Part shown: in pieces, positions 26,838-35,358 of the stretch
Numbering within the stretch: the stretch's first letter is position 1
Layout of the letters: each line of letters opens with the position of its first letter
Source of the DNA: JAFGPS01 sp964628465
Lineage (GTDB): Bacteria > Planctomycetota > Phycisphaerae > Sedimentisphaerales > Anaerobacaceae
Length of the DNA: 64,000 nucleotides
Direction: 5' to 3'
NCBI GenBank assembly: GCA_964628465.1
Contig: CAZVOA010000005.1
Location: 1-64,000 of the forward strand
Translations under genes and position numbers: made by a program
The notes under the pieces: model-generated
What the model was told of the DNA's origin: nothing
Database searches by the model: none
Seen by the model: only the letters and a program-made list of their open reading frames with translations

Positions 26838-27968
26838 TTGAAAAGAGTAATTTCGCTTATATTAACCAGAAAAGAGGCATTTGACAGACTCTTAACGAAT
26901 GAGTTAAAAATGGAAATAGCTTCTACGCTGCGAAGCCATGCTTTGTTTATTAGTATTATTCTCGTCTATGTTACTTCCTATGTAATTGTTTCCAGAATTT
27001 ATGGAATTACTGAAAAAGTTTCGTTATCTTTATATTACAAAAATGTTCTTGTATTAGGTTTCTGGTGCTTTTTAATTTTCTTTATCTGTTATTCGATTTA
27101 CTTAAAACTTTTTGTACGTCCGGATAACTTTAAGGAATTTGCTCTAAATGATTTGCAGACCAATTACCTCACAACAGAACATCTTTGCAACCTTTTATTG
27201 ATCAGTCTTTTAGTTCCAGCTTTTCTATCAGCATTCACGTCTTATAAAATCATAATACCGGCGATACATCCTTTTTCATGGGATTTATCTTTAGCCAAAG
27301 CCGACGCGTTCATTCATGGCGGAAAACAGCCGTGGCAATTGCTGCAACCTGTATTTGGCCATCCTATTGTGACAAGTATTATAAGCAGATTCTATTATCT
27401 CTGGTTTTATGTAATGTACGGCGTTTTAGTATGGCAGGCTTACAGTTTGCGAGACAAAAAGCTTAGAATGCAGTTTTTTCTCACTTATGCTTTGTCATGG
27501 ATTTTCATTGGCACGATATCGGCTATTATCTTTTCTTCAGTTGGCCCATGTTATTACGATTATATGGTCAAAGACGGAAAAGATACATTCCGTCCTTTGA
27601 TGGATTACCTTTATACCGCAAATGAATCTTACCATATCTCGTCAATTGATATACAGGAATTGCTTTGGCGTGCCTACAATGGGAAAGAGACTGGATTTGT
27701 TAAAGGAATTTCAGCTATGCCGAGTATGCACATGTCGATGTCATTTCTTTTCGTTTTATTAGGTTGGCGTGTAAATCGTATAGCTGGTGTGCTTTTCAGT
27801 ATTTTTGCCCTGATAATTTTCATCGGGAGCATTCATCTTGGCTGGCACTATGCTATAGATGGTTATGTAGGCGTTACCCTGACTACTATTATCTGGTTCG
27901 TCGCTGGACTCATAATAAAACGAAATAATTCATTTGATACTGTTGAAAAACAACTTCAGGAAGAATAA
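26838..27968 (+). CDS. PAP2-family membrane phosphatase/phosphotransferase
   Basis: 376 aa, about seven membrane helices. The PAP2 active-site blocks are KGISAMPSMHMSMSF (SxxSMH-like domain 2) and GSIHLGWHYAIDGYVG (HxxxD-like domain 3), similar to the inositolphosphotransferase/AUR1-like PAP2_3 branch. Likely acts on a lipid phosphate on the outer face of the membrane; the substrate is unknown. The start is TTG 26838 with GGAG seven bases upstream. It stands alone on its strand. Confidence 0.8.
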   Translation: MKRVISLILTRKEAFDRLLTNELKMEIASTLRSHALFISIILVYVTSYVIVSRIYGITEKVSLSLYYKNVLVLGFWCFLIFFICYSIYLKLFVRPDNFKEFALNDLQTNYLTTEHLCNLLLISLLVPAFLSAFTSYKIIIPAIHPFSWDLSLAKADAFIHGGKQPWQLLQPVFGHPIVTSIISRFYYLWFYVMYGVLVWQAYSLRDKKLRMQFFLTYALSWIFIGTISAIIFSSVGPCYYDYMVKDGKDTFRPLMDYLYTANESYHISSIDIQELLWRAYNGKETGFVKGISAMPSMHMSMSFLFVLLGWRVNRIAGVLFSIFALIIFIGSIHLGWHYAIDGYVGVTLTTIIWFVAGLIIKRNNSFDTVEKQLQEE

Positions 27969-27988
27969 GTTTATCATTTTTTAATACT

Positions 27989-29221
27989 TTATTTCATTGC
28001 GCTTACTATGGCCTTCGCGACTGCATTGATAATCGCATCTGATGTCTCCGTCGCTCCTGTTATTGCATCGACTTCCAGAAAACCTTGTTTTGCTGTAATT
28101 TTCCGTGTAACTGGTTCCGCCAATACATAACGGTTTGGAGTTTCGTTCTGCTGAGTAACTTCGACCGATTCAATTTTTCCACTTTTAACAGTTACTTTTA
28201 CAGATAGATTGCCTTCATGTCCCGTACCAGTTCCAGTGTAAGAGCCATCAGGAACTTTGTTCAGGTCAAGGACTTTAATAAGCTCAATAGCTTCAATATT
28301 GGCATTGGCACGGTTCGGGAGACTTCTGCCGTCCCCACCGCGGCCCCCCATATTTTGGCTGCTCGATTGAGCAGCGGCAACTTTCTTATAATATTCTAAC
28401 GCCTCGTCATACCTGCCGGCCTGTCTGCATATTTCCGCCGCAAACATATCTCTTTCTATTTGCGGATTAGTTTCACCACCTCGTCCTCCCCTGCCTCTTG
28501 AAGCGATTGTAAATGATTTAACCATTTCGAGAGCTTTATCAACTTCTCCAATTGTTGCCCAAAGTTTGATTGTATCCCTATTATTGTTATCAGCCTTTGA
28601 AAGAGTTTCGGTCGCGGCTTCTTTGCTGCCGAGTTCGTAATAACAACGAGCGATTTTAAGCGCATCCGCAGAACCACCCGCTTCGGAATATTTTTGCCAC
28701 CAATAAGCCGCTCGCGCATAATCCATCACCAGATCGTAGTACAAATAACCAAGAGTATCCAAATCACGGTTATATTTCTCCGTAGAATCTTTATGCAGGA
28801 TCATCAAATGAGAAACCAGTTTTATCCCCTGCTTGTGCTGGGATGCGTTCGGGTAAATTATCTGCAAGAGGTATTGGTCCACATTGGTTGGTATTTGTCC
28901 TCGACCAGTTCCCCTTGCTCCTCTCTGGCCCTGGAATCCGCGCTGCTCCCCTCGTCCTCTTTCACCACGCTGTCCCGCACCGCCGCGACCTTCCCATATC
29001 CCCTGCTGAACCGGCCAATTCATATCAAGTGAGGCCGGAAGCGTTAGTTCAACTGAATCCCACCAGTCAGGATTTGTGATTCCTGCAGACTTAATCTGAG
29101 TATCTACCTCATCTTTCGATTTATTGTTACTTTGCTGATCATTTGATTGGGCGTAAACATTTAGATTAACCAGGTAAAATACTATGATTATAGCGTATTC
29201 AAGATTTTTTTTGAAATTCAT
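27989..29221 (-). CDS. Secreted TPR protein with covalent FMN-binding domain
   Basis: 410 aa. A signal peptide (IIIVFYLVNLNVYAQS) is followed by an Arg/Gly-rich low-complexity stretch (about residues 75-115, GRGGAGQRGERGRGEQRGFQ), TPR-like helices (about 140-300) with a second Gly/Arg patch, and a C-terminal FMN_bind domain of about 85 residues. The flavinylation motif DAITGATETS is intact, with Thr391 the expected ApbE-modified residue. It probably carries FMN in the periplasm for electron transfer or sensing. AGGAG precedes the ATG. No apbE gene or redox partner is adjacent. Confidence 0.82.
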   Translation of the reverse strand: MNFKKNLEYAIIIVFYLVNLNVYAQSNDQQSNNKSKDEVDTQIKSAGITNPDWWDSVELTLPASLDMNWPVQQGIWEGRGGAGQRGERGRGEQRGFQGQRGARGTGRGQIPTNVDQYLLQIIYPNASQHKQGIKLVSHLMILHKDSTEKYNRDLDTLGYLYYDLVMDYARAAYWWQKYSEAGGSADALKIARCYYELGSKEAATETLSKADNNNRDTIKLWATIGEVDKALEMVKSFTIASRGRGGRGGETNPQIERDMFAAEICRQAGRYDEALEYYKKVAAAQSSSQNMGGRGGDGRSLPNRANANIEAIELIKVLDLNKVPDGSYTGTGTGHEGNLSVKVTVKSGKIESVEVTQQNETPNRYVLAEPVTRKITAKQGFLEVDAITGATETSDAIINAVAKAIVSAMK

Positions 29222-29418
29222 GTTCGATTCTGCTCCTTATTTTCATTTACTGAGTTTTCTACGAAAAACGTCACAAGCAAATTAATTCTTTCATTATTTT
29301 GCAACTTAATTATGATATGTACTATTTAAAATAATATTATGTTCAGCTAAATTTGGATATAATTCATTTTTACAAATAACTCTTGTATTCAAAATATTTA
29401 TTTAATAATTAATAGCTT

Positions 29419-29982
29419 ATGCGAACAACTACACTTAATATTTCAAATATAGGAACTGTCACATTTGCAGTTTCTACCAAGGCAAAGTATCAGAGAATAA
29501 CGGTCTATCCAAACAAAACCATCAAAGTGACAATTCCCAGGAAAAGCTCTCTTGACGAAGCAAAACATTTTCTTATATCAAAAACCACATGGGTACAAAA
29601 ACAAATATGCAAAATAGACCAGCGGGTAAAATCTCAAAATCATATAGATTTGAATATCGACCTTAAAAAGGCTCAGGAGAACTTATTCAGCCGCCTTGAG
29701 TATTTTTCACAACGAAATAAATTGTTTTACAGAACTGCTAAATTTCGCTGCCAAAAAACCAAATGGGGAAGCTGTTCGGGCAAAAACAACATCAATCTGA
29801 ATATCAATATCGCTTTTTTACCGGCTGAATTACAGGATTATATCCTTTTGCATGAACTGGTTCATACAAAAATCAAAAATCACAGCCGGACATTCTGGGC
29901 GGAACTGGATAAATATACGAATGACAAGTCCAGAGAATTGGCAAGGAAATTGAGAAAGCATAATTTGCAGTTGGTTACTTAA
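29419..29982 (+). CDS. YgjP-like zinc metallopeptidase (M48/SprT type)
   Basis: 187 aa. The zinc-binding motif HELVH occurs in DYILLHELVHTKIKNHSRTF, with a third ligand candidate His in NHS and the typical FW. Upstream, FRCQKTKWGSCSGKNNINLN is the other signature of the YgjP/DUF45 family. No Shine-Dalgarno precedes the ATG (AATAATTAATAGCTT), so translation may be leaderless or weak. The last four bases overlap the convergent dehydrogenase gene. Confidence 0.88.
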   Translation: MRTTTLNISNIGTVTFAVSTKAKYQRITVYPNKTIKVTIPRKSSLDEAKHFLISKTTWVQKQICKIDQRVKSQNHIDLNIDLKKAQENLFSRLEYFSQRNKLFYRTAKFRCQKTKWGSCSGKNNINLNINIAFLPAELQDYILLHELVHTKIKNHSRTFWAELDKYTNDKSRELARKLRKHNLQLVT

Positions 29983-30965
29983 TTACTCAAAACCTGGGGA
30001 TTTATTATATGCGGAACTCGTTTGTTTTTATAATATTCAATGATATTCTCCGCGGCTAATACAGCCATTTTATCTCTTGTCTCTTTGTTTGCTGATCCTA
30101 TATGCGGCAACACAGTCACGTTGTCCATCTCTAATAAAGGATTGCCAGGCCGCATTGGTTCAGGATTTGTCACGTCAAGTCCAGCACCCCAAATCGTCCC
30201 TGACTTTAATGCCTCAATTAAATCATCTTCATTATGAACAGAACCTCGTGAAGTGTTTATAAATATTGATGTTGGCTTCATTTGTTTAAATGCACCTTTA
30301 TTAAAAATACCTTGCGACTCGCTATTAAGAGCGCAATGAACCGAAATTACATCACTTTTTGCAAGCAATGTTGGAAAATCGACATACTCGGCATGCAGTT
30401 CCTGTTCTGCCTTTGGGTTTGGTTTGCGATTGTGGTAGATAACCTTCATGTTGTATGCACCTATGCATCTTTTAGCCATTTCAGAACCAATTCGCCCTAA
30501 TCCATAAATGCCCAAAGTTTTATTTTTTATTTCTATACCCAAATCAGCGGTCGGCCTGAAGTAATTCCATTGGCCTTTGAGTATTTTTTTGTGCATATGA
30601 ATAAATTTTCTCGAAGTAGCAATCATCAATCCAAATGCTATATCCGCTGTAGCCTCACTCAACACATCGGGTGTGTATCCGATAGGAATACCTAACCTTG
30701 TCGCTTCTGTTACATCTATATTATCATAACCAACAGCTAATTGTGATATAATTTCCAAATGAGAGCATTCGTGAAAAAATGTTTTGTCTAACTTTTCTGT
30801 TATAGTGCAAAGTAACGCATTATGCTTTTTTGTGTTTTCAATCAACTCTTCCTGCGTCATTGGCCTGTCCTGGTTCCATAGAGTAACAGAAAAACCGGCT
30901 TTTTTTAATAATTCGGCTCCTATATCAGGAAGTATTCGTGCAAGTAGTATTTTTTTTGTATTCAT
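29979..30965 (-). CDS. D-2-hydroxyacid dehydrogenase (glyoxylate/hydroxypyruvate reductase type)
   Basis: 328 aa, NAD(P)-dependent. The Rossmann motif is GIYGLGRIGSEMAKR. The catalytic triad residues are visible as Arg in INTSRGSVHNE, Glu in TNPEPM, and His in VLPHIGSAN. The N-terminal substrate domain has QLAVGYDNIDV. It resembles glyoxylate reductases (GyaR/GhrB). The end overlaps the convergent YgjP gene by four bases. Exact substrate undecided. Confidence 0.88.
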   Translation of the reverse strand: MNTKKILLARILPDIGAELLKKAGFSVTLWNQDRPMTQEELIENTKKHNALLCTITEKLDKTFFHECSHLEIISQLAVGYDNIDVTEATRLGIPIGYTPDVLSEATADIAFGLMIATSRKFIHMHKKILKGQWNYFRPTADLGIEIKNKTLGIYGLGRIGSEMAKRCIGAYNMKVIYHNRKPNPKAEQELHAEYVDFPTLLAKSDVISVHCALNSESQGIFNKGAFKQMKPTSIFINTSRGSVHNEDDLIEALKSGTIWGAGLDVTNPEPMRPGNPLLEMDNVTVLPHIGSANKETRDKMAVLAAENIIEYYKNKRVPHIINPQVLSN

Positions 30966-31023
30966 ATTGTCTAAAGAACTATCATTTTAATTCAAATTTA
31001 TTTAAATTTCAAAAAAATAACTT

Positions 31024-31052
31024 TTGACATTATATGACTTTTTGCATAAAAT
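31024..31052 (+). promoter_or_regulatory. Sigma-70-type promoter of the Ehr operon
   Basis: TTGACA at 31024-31029, a 17-nt spacer, and TAAAAT at 31047-31052. The predicted start near 31059 leaves a leader of about 40 nt before ATG 31100. It would drive the HTH-EIIA gene and, through the abutting genes, the whole Ehr operon. Confidence 0.75.
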
Positions 31053-31099
31053 GTCCAAAGATGTCTATCGAGTAAAAATATATTCTTTTTGTGAGAAAT

Positions 31100-31810
31100 A
31101 TGCAGCTTACTGTAAAAGATGTAGCAAACCTGTTAAAGGTAAATGAAAAGACTATTTATAGATGGTTAAAAAAGGGTGAAATCCCAGTTTATAAAATTGG
31201 TGAGCAATATCGTTTTAACCGGTCTGAATTGCTGGAATGGGTAACATCCCGCCAGATCAATGTTTCCGCGGATATATTCCACGAGCCGGAAAACTCACAA
31301 ATTCCTATGCACAGTCTGTTTGACGCACTAAACTTTGGCGGAATATATTATCGTGTCGAAGGTGAGGAAAAGGAATCTGCATTAAAAAACGTTGTGGGAC
31401 TAATGAAGCTTCCGCCTGAAGTAGATAGGAATTTTGTTACTCAAATTCTTTTGGCAAGAGAAGCCATGGCTTCCACCGCAATCGGCGATGGCATTGCTAT
31501 ACCACACGTCCGCAATCCGATAGTTCTGCATATAACTGAGCCTGTTGTTTCTCTGTGTTTCCTTGAAAAACCTATCGAGTTTAATTCCCTTGATGGCAAG
31601 CTGGTAAACTGCTTTTTTACTCTTATCAGCCCAACGGTTAAAACTCATTTGCATTTACTTTCCAGACTGGCTTATACCCTGCGTGATGACAAATTCAAAG
31701 ATATTATTAAAAAGCAAGGCGGCCGGGATGAAATTTTTGCTGAAATAGCTCGAATAGAATCCAGCCTTAATCAAAATCAGGATAGTTTAGAAAAAGGAGC
31801 GAAAAATTAA
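31100..31810 (+). CDS. HTH (excisionase type)-EIIA(Ntr) fusion regulator
   Basis: 236 aa. Residues 1-50 are a MerR/excisionase-type helix-turn-helix (LTVKDVANLLKVNEKTIYRW, then GEQYRFNRSELLEWV). Residues about 85-225 are a PTS EIIA domain of the fructose/Ntr type with the phosphorylatable histidine at H136 (GDGIAIPHVRNP). ATG 31100 gives a start at the HTH; the frame is open three codons further to a GTG. TAA ends at 31810 and the next ATG starts at 31811, so it is translationally coupled to the Ehr complex genes. Likely a phosphorylation-responsive DNA-binding regulator of that operon. Confidence 0.85.
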   Translation: MQLTVKDVANLLKVNEKTIYRWLKKGEIPVYKIGEQYRFNRSELLEWVTSRQINVSADIFHEPENSQIPMHSLFDALNFGGIYYRVEGEEKESALKNVVGLMKLPPEVDRNFVTQILLAREAMASTAIGDGIAIPHVRNPIVLHITEPVVSLCFLEKPIEFNSLDGKLVNCFFTLISPTVKTHLHLLSRLAYTLRDDKFKDIIKKQGGRDEIFAEIARIESSLNQNQDSLEKGAKN

Positions 31811-33790
31811 ATGCCGCTTTTTCTGTTGGGTTTGTTTATCATTCTTATCGGTGGTTTGGGTTCACTTATTAGCAGCCGAAAAGCTGTTTTAGCGTCTTTT
31901 ATAGGTGCAATGGGAACGGTTGCCGGCGCCATTATTGCTATCATCCCGACTTTCCAGGTACTTCTCCAAGGCAAAACAGAAACTTTACGTTTGAATTGGA
32001 GCATTCCTTCAGGTTCCTTTTTTATCCAGATTGATGCCATCTCAGCGTTTTTTTTAATTCCAATACTTGCATTGTCCGCCATCGTTTCGATTTATGGAAC
32101 TGAATACCTTTTGGCATATCGGCAAAAAAAGAATCTTGGCGTACCATGGTTTTTCTATAACTTATTATTGATAGGAATGATGCTTGTAGTTGTAGCAAGA
32201 AATGGCGTGCTGTTTCTTATTGCATGGGAAATAATGTCTCTTTCCTCTTTCTTTCTTGTCACATTCGAATATGAGAAACCTGCGGTTCGTCAGGCTGGTT
32301 TGATATATCTGATTGCGATGCATATAGGAACATCATTTCTTTTAGTATTTTTTATTTTGCTTGGTCACCATGCAGGCTCTCTGGATTTTGATAAAATTTC
32401 GGGCGTACCTTCTTCGCTGGCCAATATCTTATTTCTGCTGGCGATAGTTGGTTTTGGTACAAAAGCAGGTTTTATGCCGCTGCACGTCTGGCTGCCTTAT
32501 GCTCATCCGGCGGCTCCAAGTCATGTTTCGGCAATCATGAGCGGCGTTATGATTAAAACCGGTATATATGGATTGGTCAGGGCTTTTACAATTTTGGGAA
32601 CTCCGCCAACATGGTGGTGCTGGCTGCTGATTTCAATCGGTGCAATATCCGGTGTGATTGGCATTATATTCGCGATGGCGCAACATGATTTGAAACGTCT
32701 GCTTGCTTATTCAAGTGTGGAAAATATCGGAATTATAACCATTGGATTAGGCGTTGGATTGCTGGGTGTTAATATAAATTCACCGAGTCTTGCGGTTCTT
32801 GGTTTCACAGGCGGATTATTTCACATGATAAACCATGCTGTGTTTAAAGGATTGCTTTTCATGGGAGCAGGCGCAGTATTACACAGCAGCGAAACGGTAA
32901 ACATGGAACGTCTTGGCGGATTTATTAAGCGTATGCCATTGACTGCGGTTGCTTTTCTTGTCGGAGCGGCAGCTATTTGCGGATTACCGCCTTTCAACGG
33001 TTTTGTCAGTGAGTTCCTCATTTACCTTGGGGTTTTTAAAAATGGCATCAACGGTGGATTCAACACGGTGATTTTTGCGTTGATTGTAATAGGCAGCCTT
33101 GTTCTTATAGGCGGATTCGCGTTAGCTTGTTTTGCGAAGGCTTTTTGTATAACTTTCCTCGGCGAACCTCGAAGTGAATCCGCAAAACATGCTCATGAAG
33201 TCGGGCTTGGAATGAAATTTTCAATGATAACCCTTGCGGTTCTTTGTGTTCTTTTGGGAGTATTTTCACCATTTGTGATAAAATCCACACAGCAGGTTAT
33301 TTCAGATATTAGTTCGCTTCCGCTTACGGATATTCAGGCCGAGCTTGGTTCTACATCGAATATACTTAGCAATGTTGTTTTAGTATCATTGATCTTGTTT
33401 GTGATGGTAATTGGTTTTTCTGTTTTGCGTAAAAAGATTCTTCGTAGCCGAACCATCGGAGAGACAGGGACATGGGATTGCGGATACGCTCAACCTGATC
33501 CAGGGATGCAATATACAGCTACATCATTCACGCAGCCTCTGACAAACCTGTTCAAAAATATTCTGCCGAATCGTAAAGATATTTTACTTCCCCAAGGTAT
33601 TTTTCCAGCCAGATCCATGTTTAAGACCGACATATCTGATTTAGGTGAAAAGTATATATATTTACCTGTATATCGATGGATATGCTCATCAGTTTCCAAA
33701 CTGCGATGGCTGCAGCACGGCCGAATCCAGATTTATATTTTATATATCGCCCTGACTCTGTTGATACTTTTAATATGGAAACTGATATAA
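31811..33790 (+). CDS. Ehr/hydrogenase-4-like antiporter subunit (HyfB type)
   Basis: 659 aa, about 16 membrane helices, member of the NuoL/M/N and Mrp antiporter family. The conserved core includes GMMLVVVARNGVLFLIAWEI MSLSSFF, then GFGTKAGFMPLHVWLPYAHP AAPSHVSAIMSGVM and FHMINHAVFKGLLFMGAGAV, carrying the Lys and Glu residues used in ion transfer. The tail GTWDCGYAQPDPGMQYTATS is typical of HyfB/HycC-type subunits. It is the first structural gene of the complex and begins one base after the regulator gene. Expected to pump H+ or Na+. Confidence 0.9.
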   Translation: MPLFLLGLFIILIGGLGSLISSRKAVLASFIGAMGTVAGAIIAIIPTFQVLLQGKTETLRLNWSIPSGSFFIQIDAISAFFLIPILALSAIVSIYGTEYLLAYRQKKNLGVPWFFYNLLLIGMMLVVVARNGVLFLIAWEIMSLSSFFLVTFEYEKPAVRQAGLIYLIAMHIGTSFLLVFFILLGHHAGSLDFDKISGVPSSLANILFLLAIVGFGTKAGFMPLHVWLPYAHPAAPSHVSAIMSGVMIKTGIYGLVRAFTILGTPPTWWCWLLISIGAISGVIGIIFAMAQHDLKRLLAYSSVENIGIITIGLGVGLLGVNINSPSLAVLGFTGGLFHMINHAVFKGLLFMGAGAVLHSSETVNMERLGGFIKRMPLTAVAFLVGAAAICGLPPFNGFVSEFLIYLGVFKNGINGGFNTVIFALIVIGSLVLIGGFALACFAKAFCITFLGEPRSESAKHAHEVGLGMKFSMITLAVLCVLLGVFSPFVIKSTQQVISDISSLPLTDIQAELGSTSNILSNVVLVSLILFVMVIGFSVLRKKILRSRTIGETGTWDCGYAQPDPGMQYTATSFTQPLTNLFKNILPNRKDILLPQGIFPARSMFKTDISDLGEKYIYLPVYRWICSSVSKLRWLQHGRIQIYILYIALTLLILLIWKLI

Positions 33791-33794
33791 CATT

Positions 33795-34706
33795 ATGCTT
33801 ATCTTAAAAATACTCAATATGTTAATTGGCCTCGCGGCGGCGCCTTTATTATTCGGTATCATTAACAGAACAAAAGCGAAATTCGCCGGCAGAACTGGAC
33901 AACCTTTATTGCAGTTATATTTCGATATATGGAAACTGCTGCGTAAAGGAGCCGTTTACAGTAAAACAACATCATGGATTTTCAGAACAGGGCCGATTGT
34001 TGGTTTGTCTGTCGTGTTAATCGGCTCAATGATTATTCCTTTCGGAGGTTTGCCGACCATTATCAGTTTTAACGGGGATTTGATTTTATTTGCCTATCTT
34101 TTAGGGCTTTCAAGATTTTTTACTGTTCTAATGGCAATGGATACAGGCTCGAGCTTCGAAGGAATGGGAGCCAGCAGAGAAGTTACTTTTTCCGCCCTTT
34201 CAGAACCAGCGTTGCTAATCGGTCTTGCGGCTGTCGCGAAATATACAGGTCATATTTCTTTATCGCAGATGTTTTCATCACTAAATTTCGGTATTTGGCT
34301 TAATACAGGTCCTGTTTTTTTGCTGGTCGGCGTTGCGATACTGATTGTTTTTTTAACGGAAAACTCAAGAATTCCAATTGATGATCCAAATACTCACCTT
34401 GAGTTGACAATGATACATGAGGTTATGATACTCGACCACACCGGCCCGGATTTAGGAATAATTCTTTATAGCAGTGCAATAAAAATGTGGCTGCTGGGTT
34501 CGATACTCATTAGTATTATTATGCCGATACACAGCGGAAATTTGTTACTCGATGTCCCGGTGACAATGCTTTTCATGGTACTTCTCGCGGTGTTTGTAGG
34601 TATAATAGAATCTTCAATGGCGAGATTAAAACTCCTGCATGTCCCGCAGCTTCTCGTGGGAGCGGCTATTTTATCGATTTTAGCTCTGGTTCTTATCTTA
34701 GGGTAA
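33795..34706 (+). CDS. Ehr/hydrogenase-4-like NuoH-type subunit (HyfC type)
   Basis: 303 aa, eight helices, the NuoH/HycD family. Signature loops are GRTGQPLLQLYFDIWKLLRK and NSRIPIDDPNTHLELTMIHE followed by VMILDHTGPDL, which line the quinone-like or proton path at the junction of membrane and peripheral arms. It begins 4 nt after the preceding gene. Length fits HyfC/EchB-like subunits. Confidence 0.92.
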   Translation: MLILKILNMLIGLAAAPLLFGIINRTKAKFAGRTGQPLLQLYFDIWKLLRKGAVYSKTTSWIFRTGPIVGLSVVLIGSMIIPFGGLPTIISFNGDLILFAYLLGLSRFFTVLMAMDTGSSFEGMGASREVTFSALSEPALLIGLAAVAKYTGHISLSQMFSSLNFGIWLNTGPVFLLVGVAILIVFLTENSRIPIDDPNTHLELTMIHEVMILDHTGPDLGIILYSSAIKMWLLGSILISIIMPIHSGNLLLDVPVTMLFMVLLAVFVGIIESSMARLKLLHVPQLLVGAAILSILALVLILG

Positions 34707-34709
34707 TTT

Positions 34710-35354
34710 ATGAATAACATCGCGGACACTATCATGATATTTCTTGTTCTTACGAATTTTACACTGCTCGGGTTGAGCAGATTAGGAACTTGCATTCGTG
34801 TCGTAGCTATACAGGGAACAGTACTGGGATTACTGCCTCTTTTATTTAATATAAATCACTTCGAATTTCATCTTATATTTTTTTCTATTGCTTTAATCAG
34901 CTTAAAGGGATTTGTTTTCCCATGGCTTCTCAGGAGAACCTTGAGAGATTTGAATACTAATCGCGAAATTGAACCTTTCGTTGGATATGGAACGTCAATC
35001 GCGTTGGGAACAGTAATTCTCATGATATGTCTGTGGCTCAGCTCACGGCTTATTTTGCCGGTCGCGACAGAGTCCAAATTAATTGTGCCGGTTGCTTTTT
35101 TTACAATCATGTCGGGATTGTTTTTAATCATCAGCCGAAAAAAAGCGGTTACCCAGGTTCTCGGTTATTTGGTAATGGAAAACGGTATCTACACTTTCGG
35201 GGTAGCATTGGTTGAAAATCAACCTGTTTTTGTTGAACTTGGTATCTTATTGGATGTTTTTGTCGCTGTTTTCGTTATGGGTATCACTATGTTTCATATC
35301 AATCGTGAATTTGACCATATAGATACAGACCAGTTATCGAAATTGAAGGTTTAA
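34710..35354 (+). CDS. Ehr/hydrogenase-4-like subunit (HyfE type)
   Basis: 214 aa, about seven membrane helices. The C-terminal part (KKAVTQVLGYLVMENGIYTF then GVALVENQPVFVELGILLDV) is the HyfE signature, related to NuoK in its last three helices. It starts 3 nt after the NuoH-type gene and ends 4 nt before the second antiporter-like subunit. Confidence 0.9.
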   Translation: MNNIADTIMIFLVLTNFTLLGLSRLGTCIRVVAIQGTVLGLLPLLFNINHFEFHLIFFSIALISLKGFVFPWLLRRTLRDLNTNREIEPFVGYGTSIALGTVILMICLWLSSRLILPVATESKLIVPVAFFTIMSGLFLIISRKKAVTQVLGYLVMENGIYTFGVALVENQPVFVELGILLDVFVAVFVMGITMFHINREFDHIDTDQLSKLKV

Positions 35355-35358
35355 TTTT

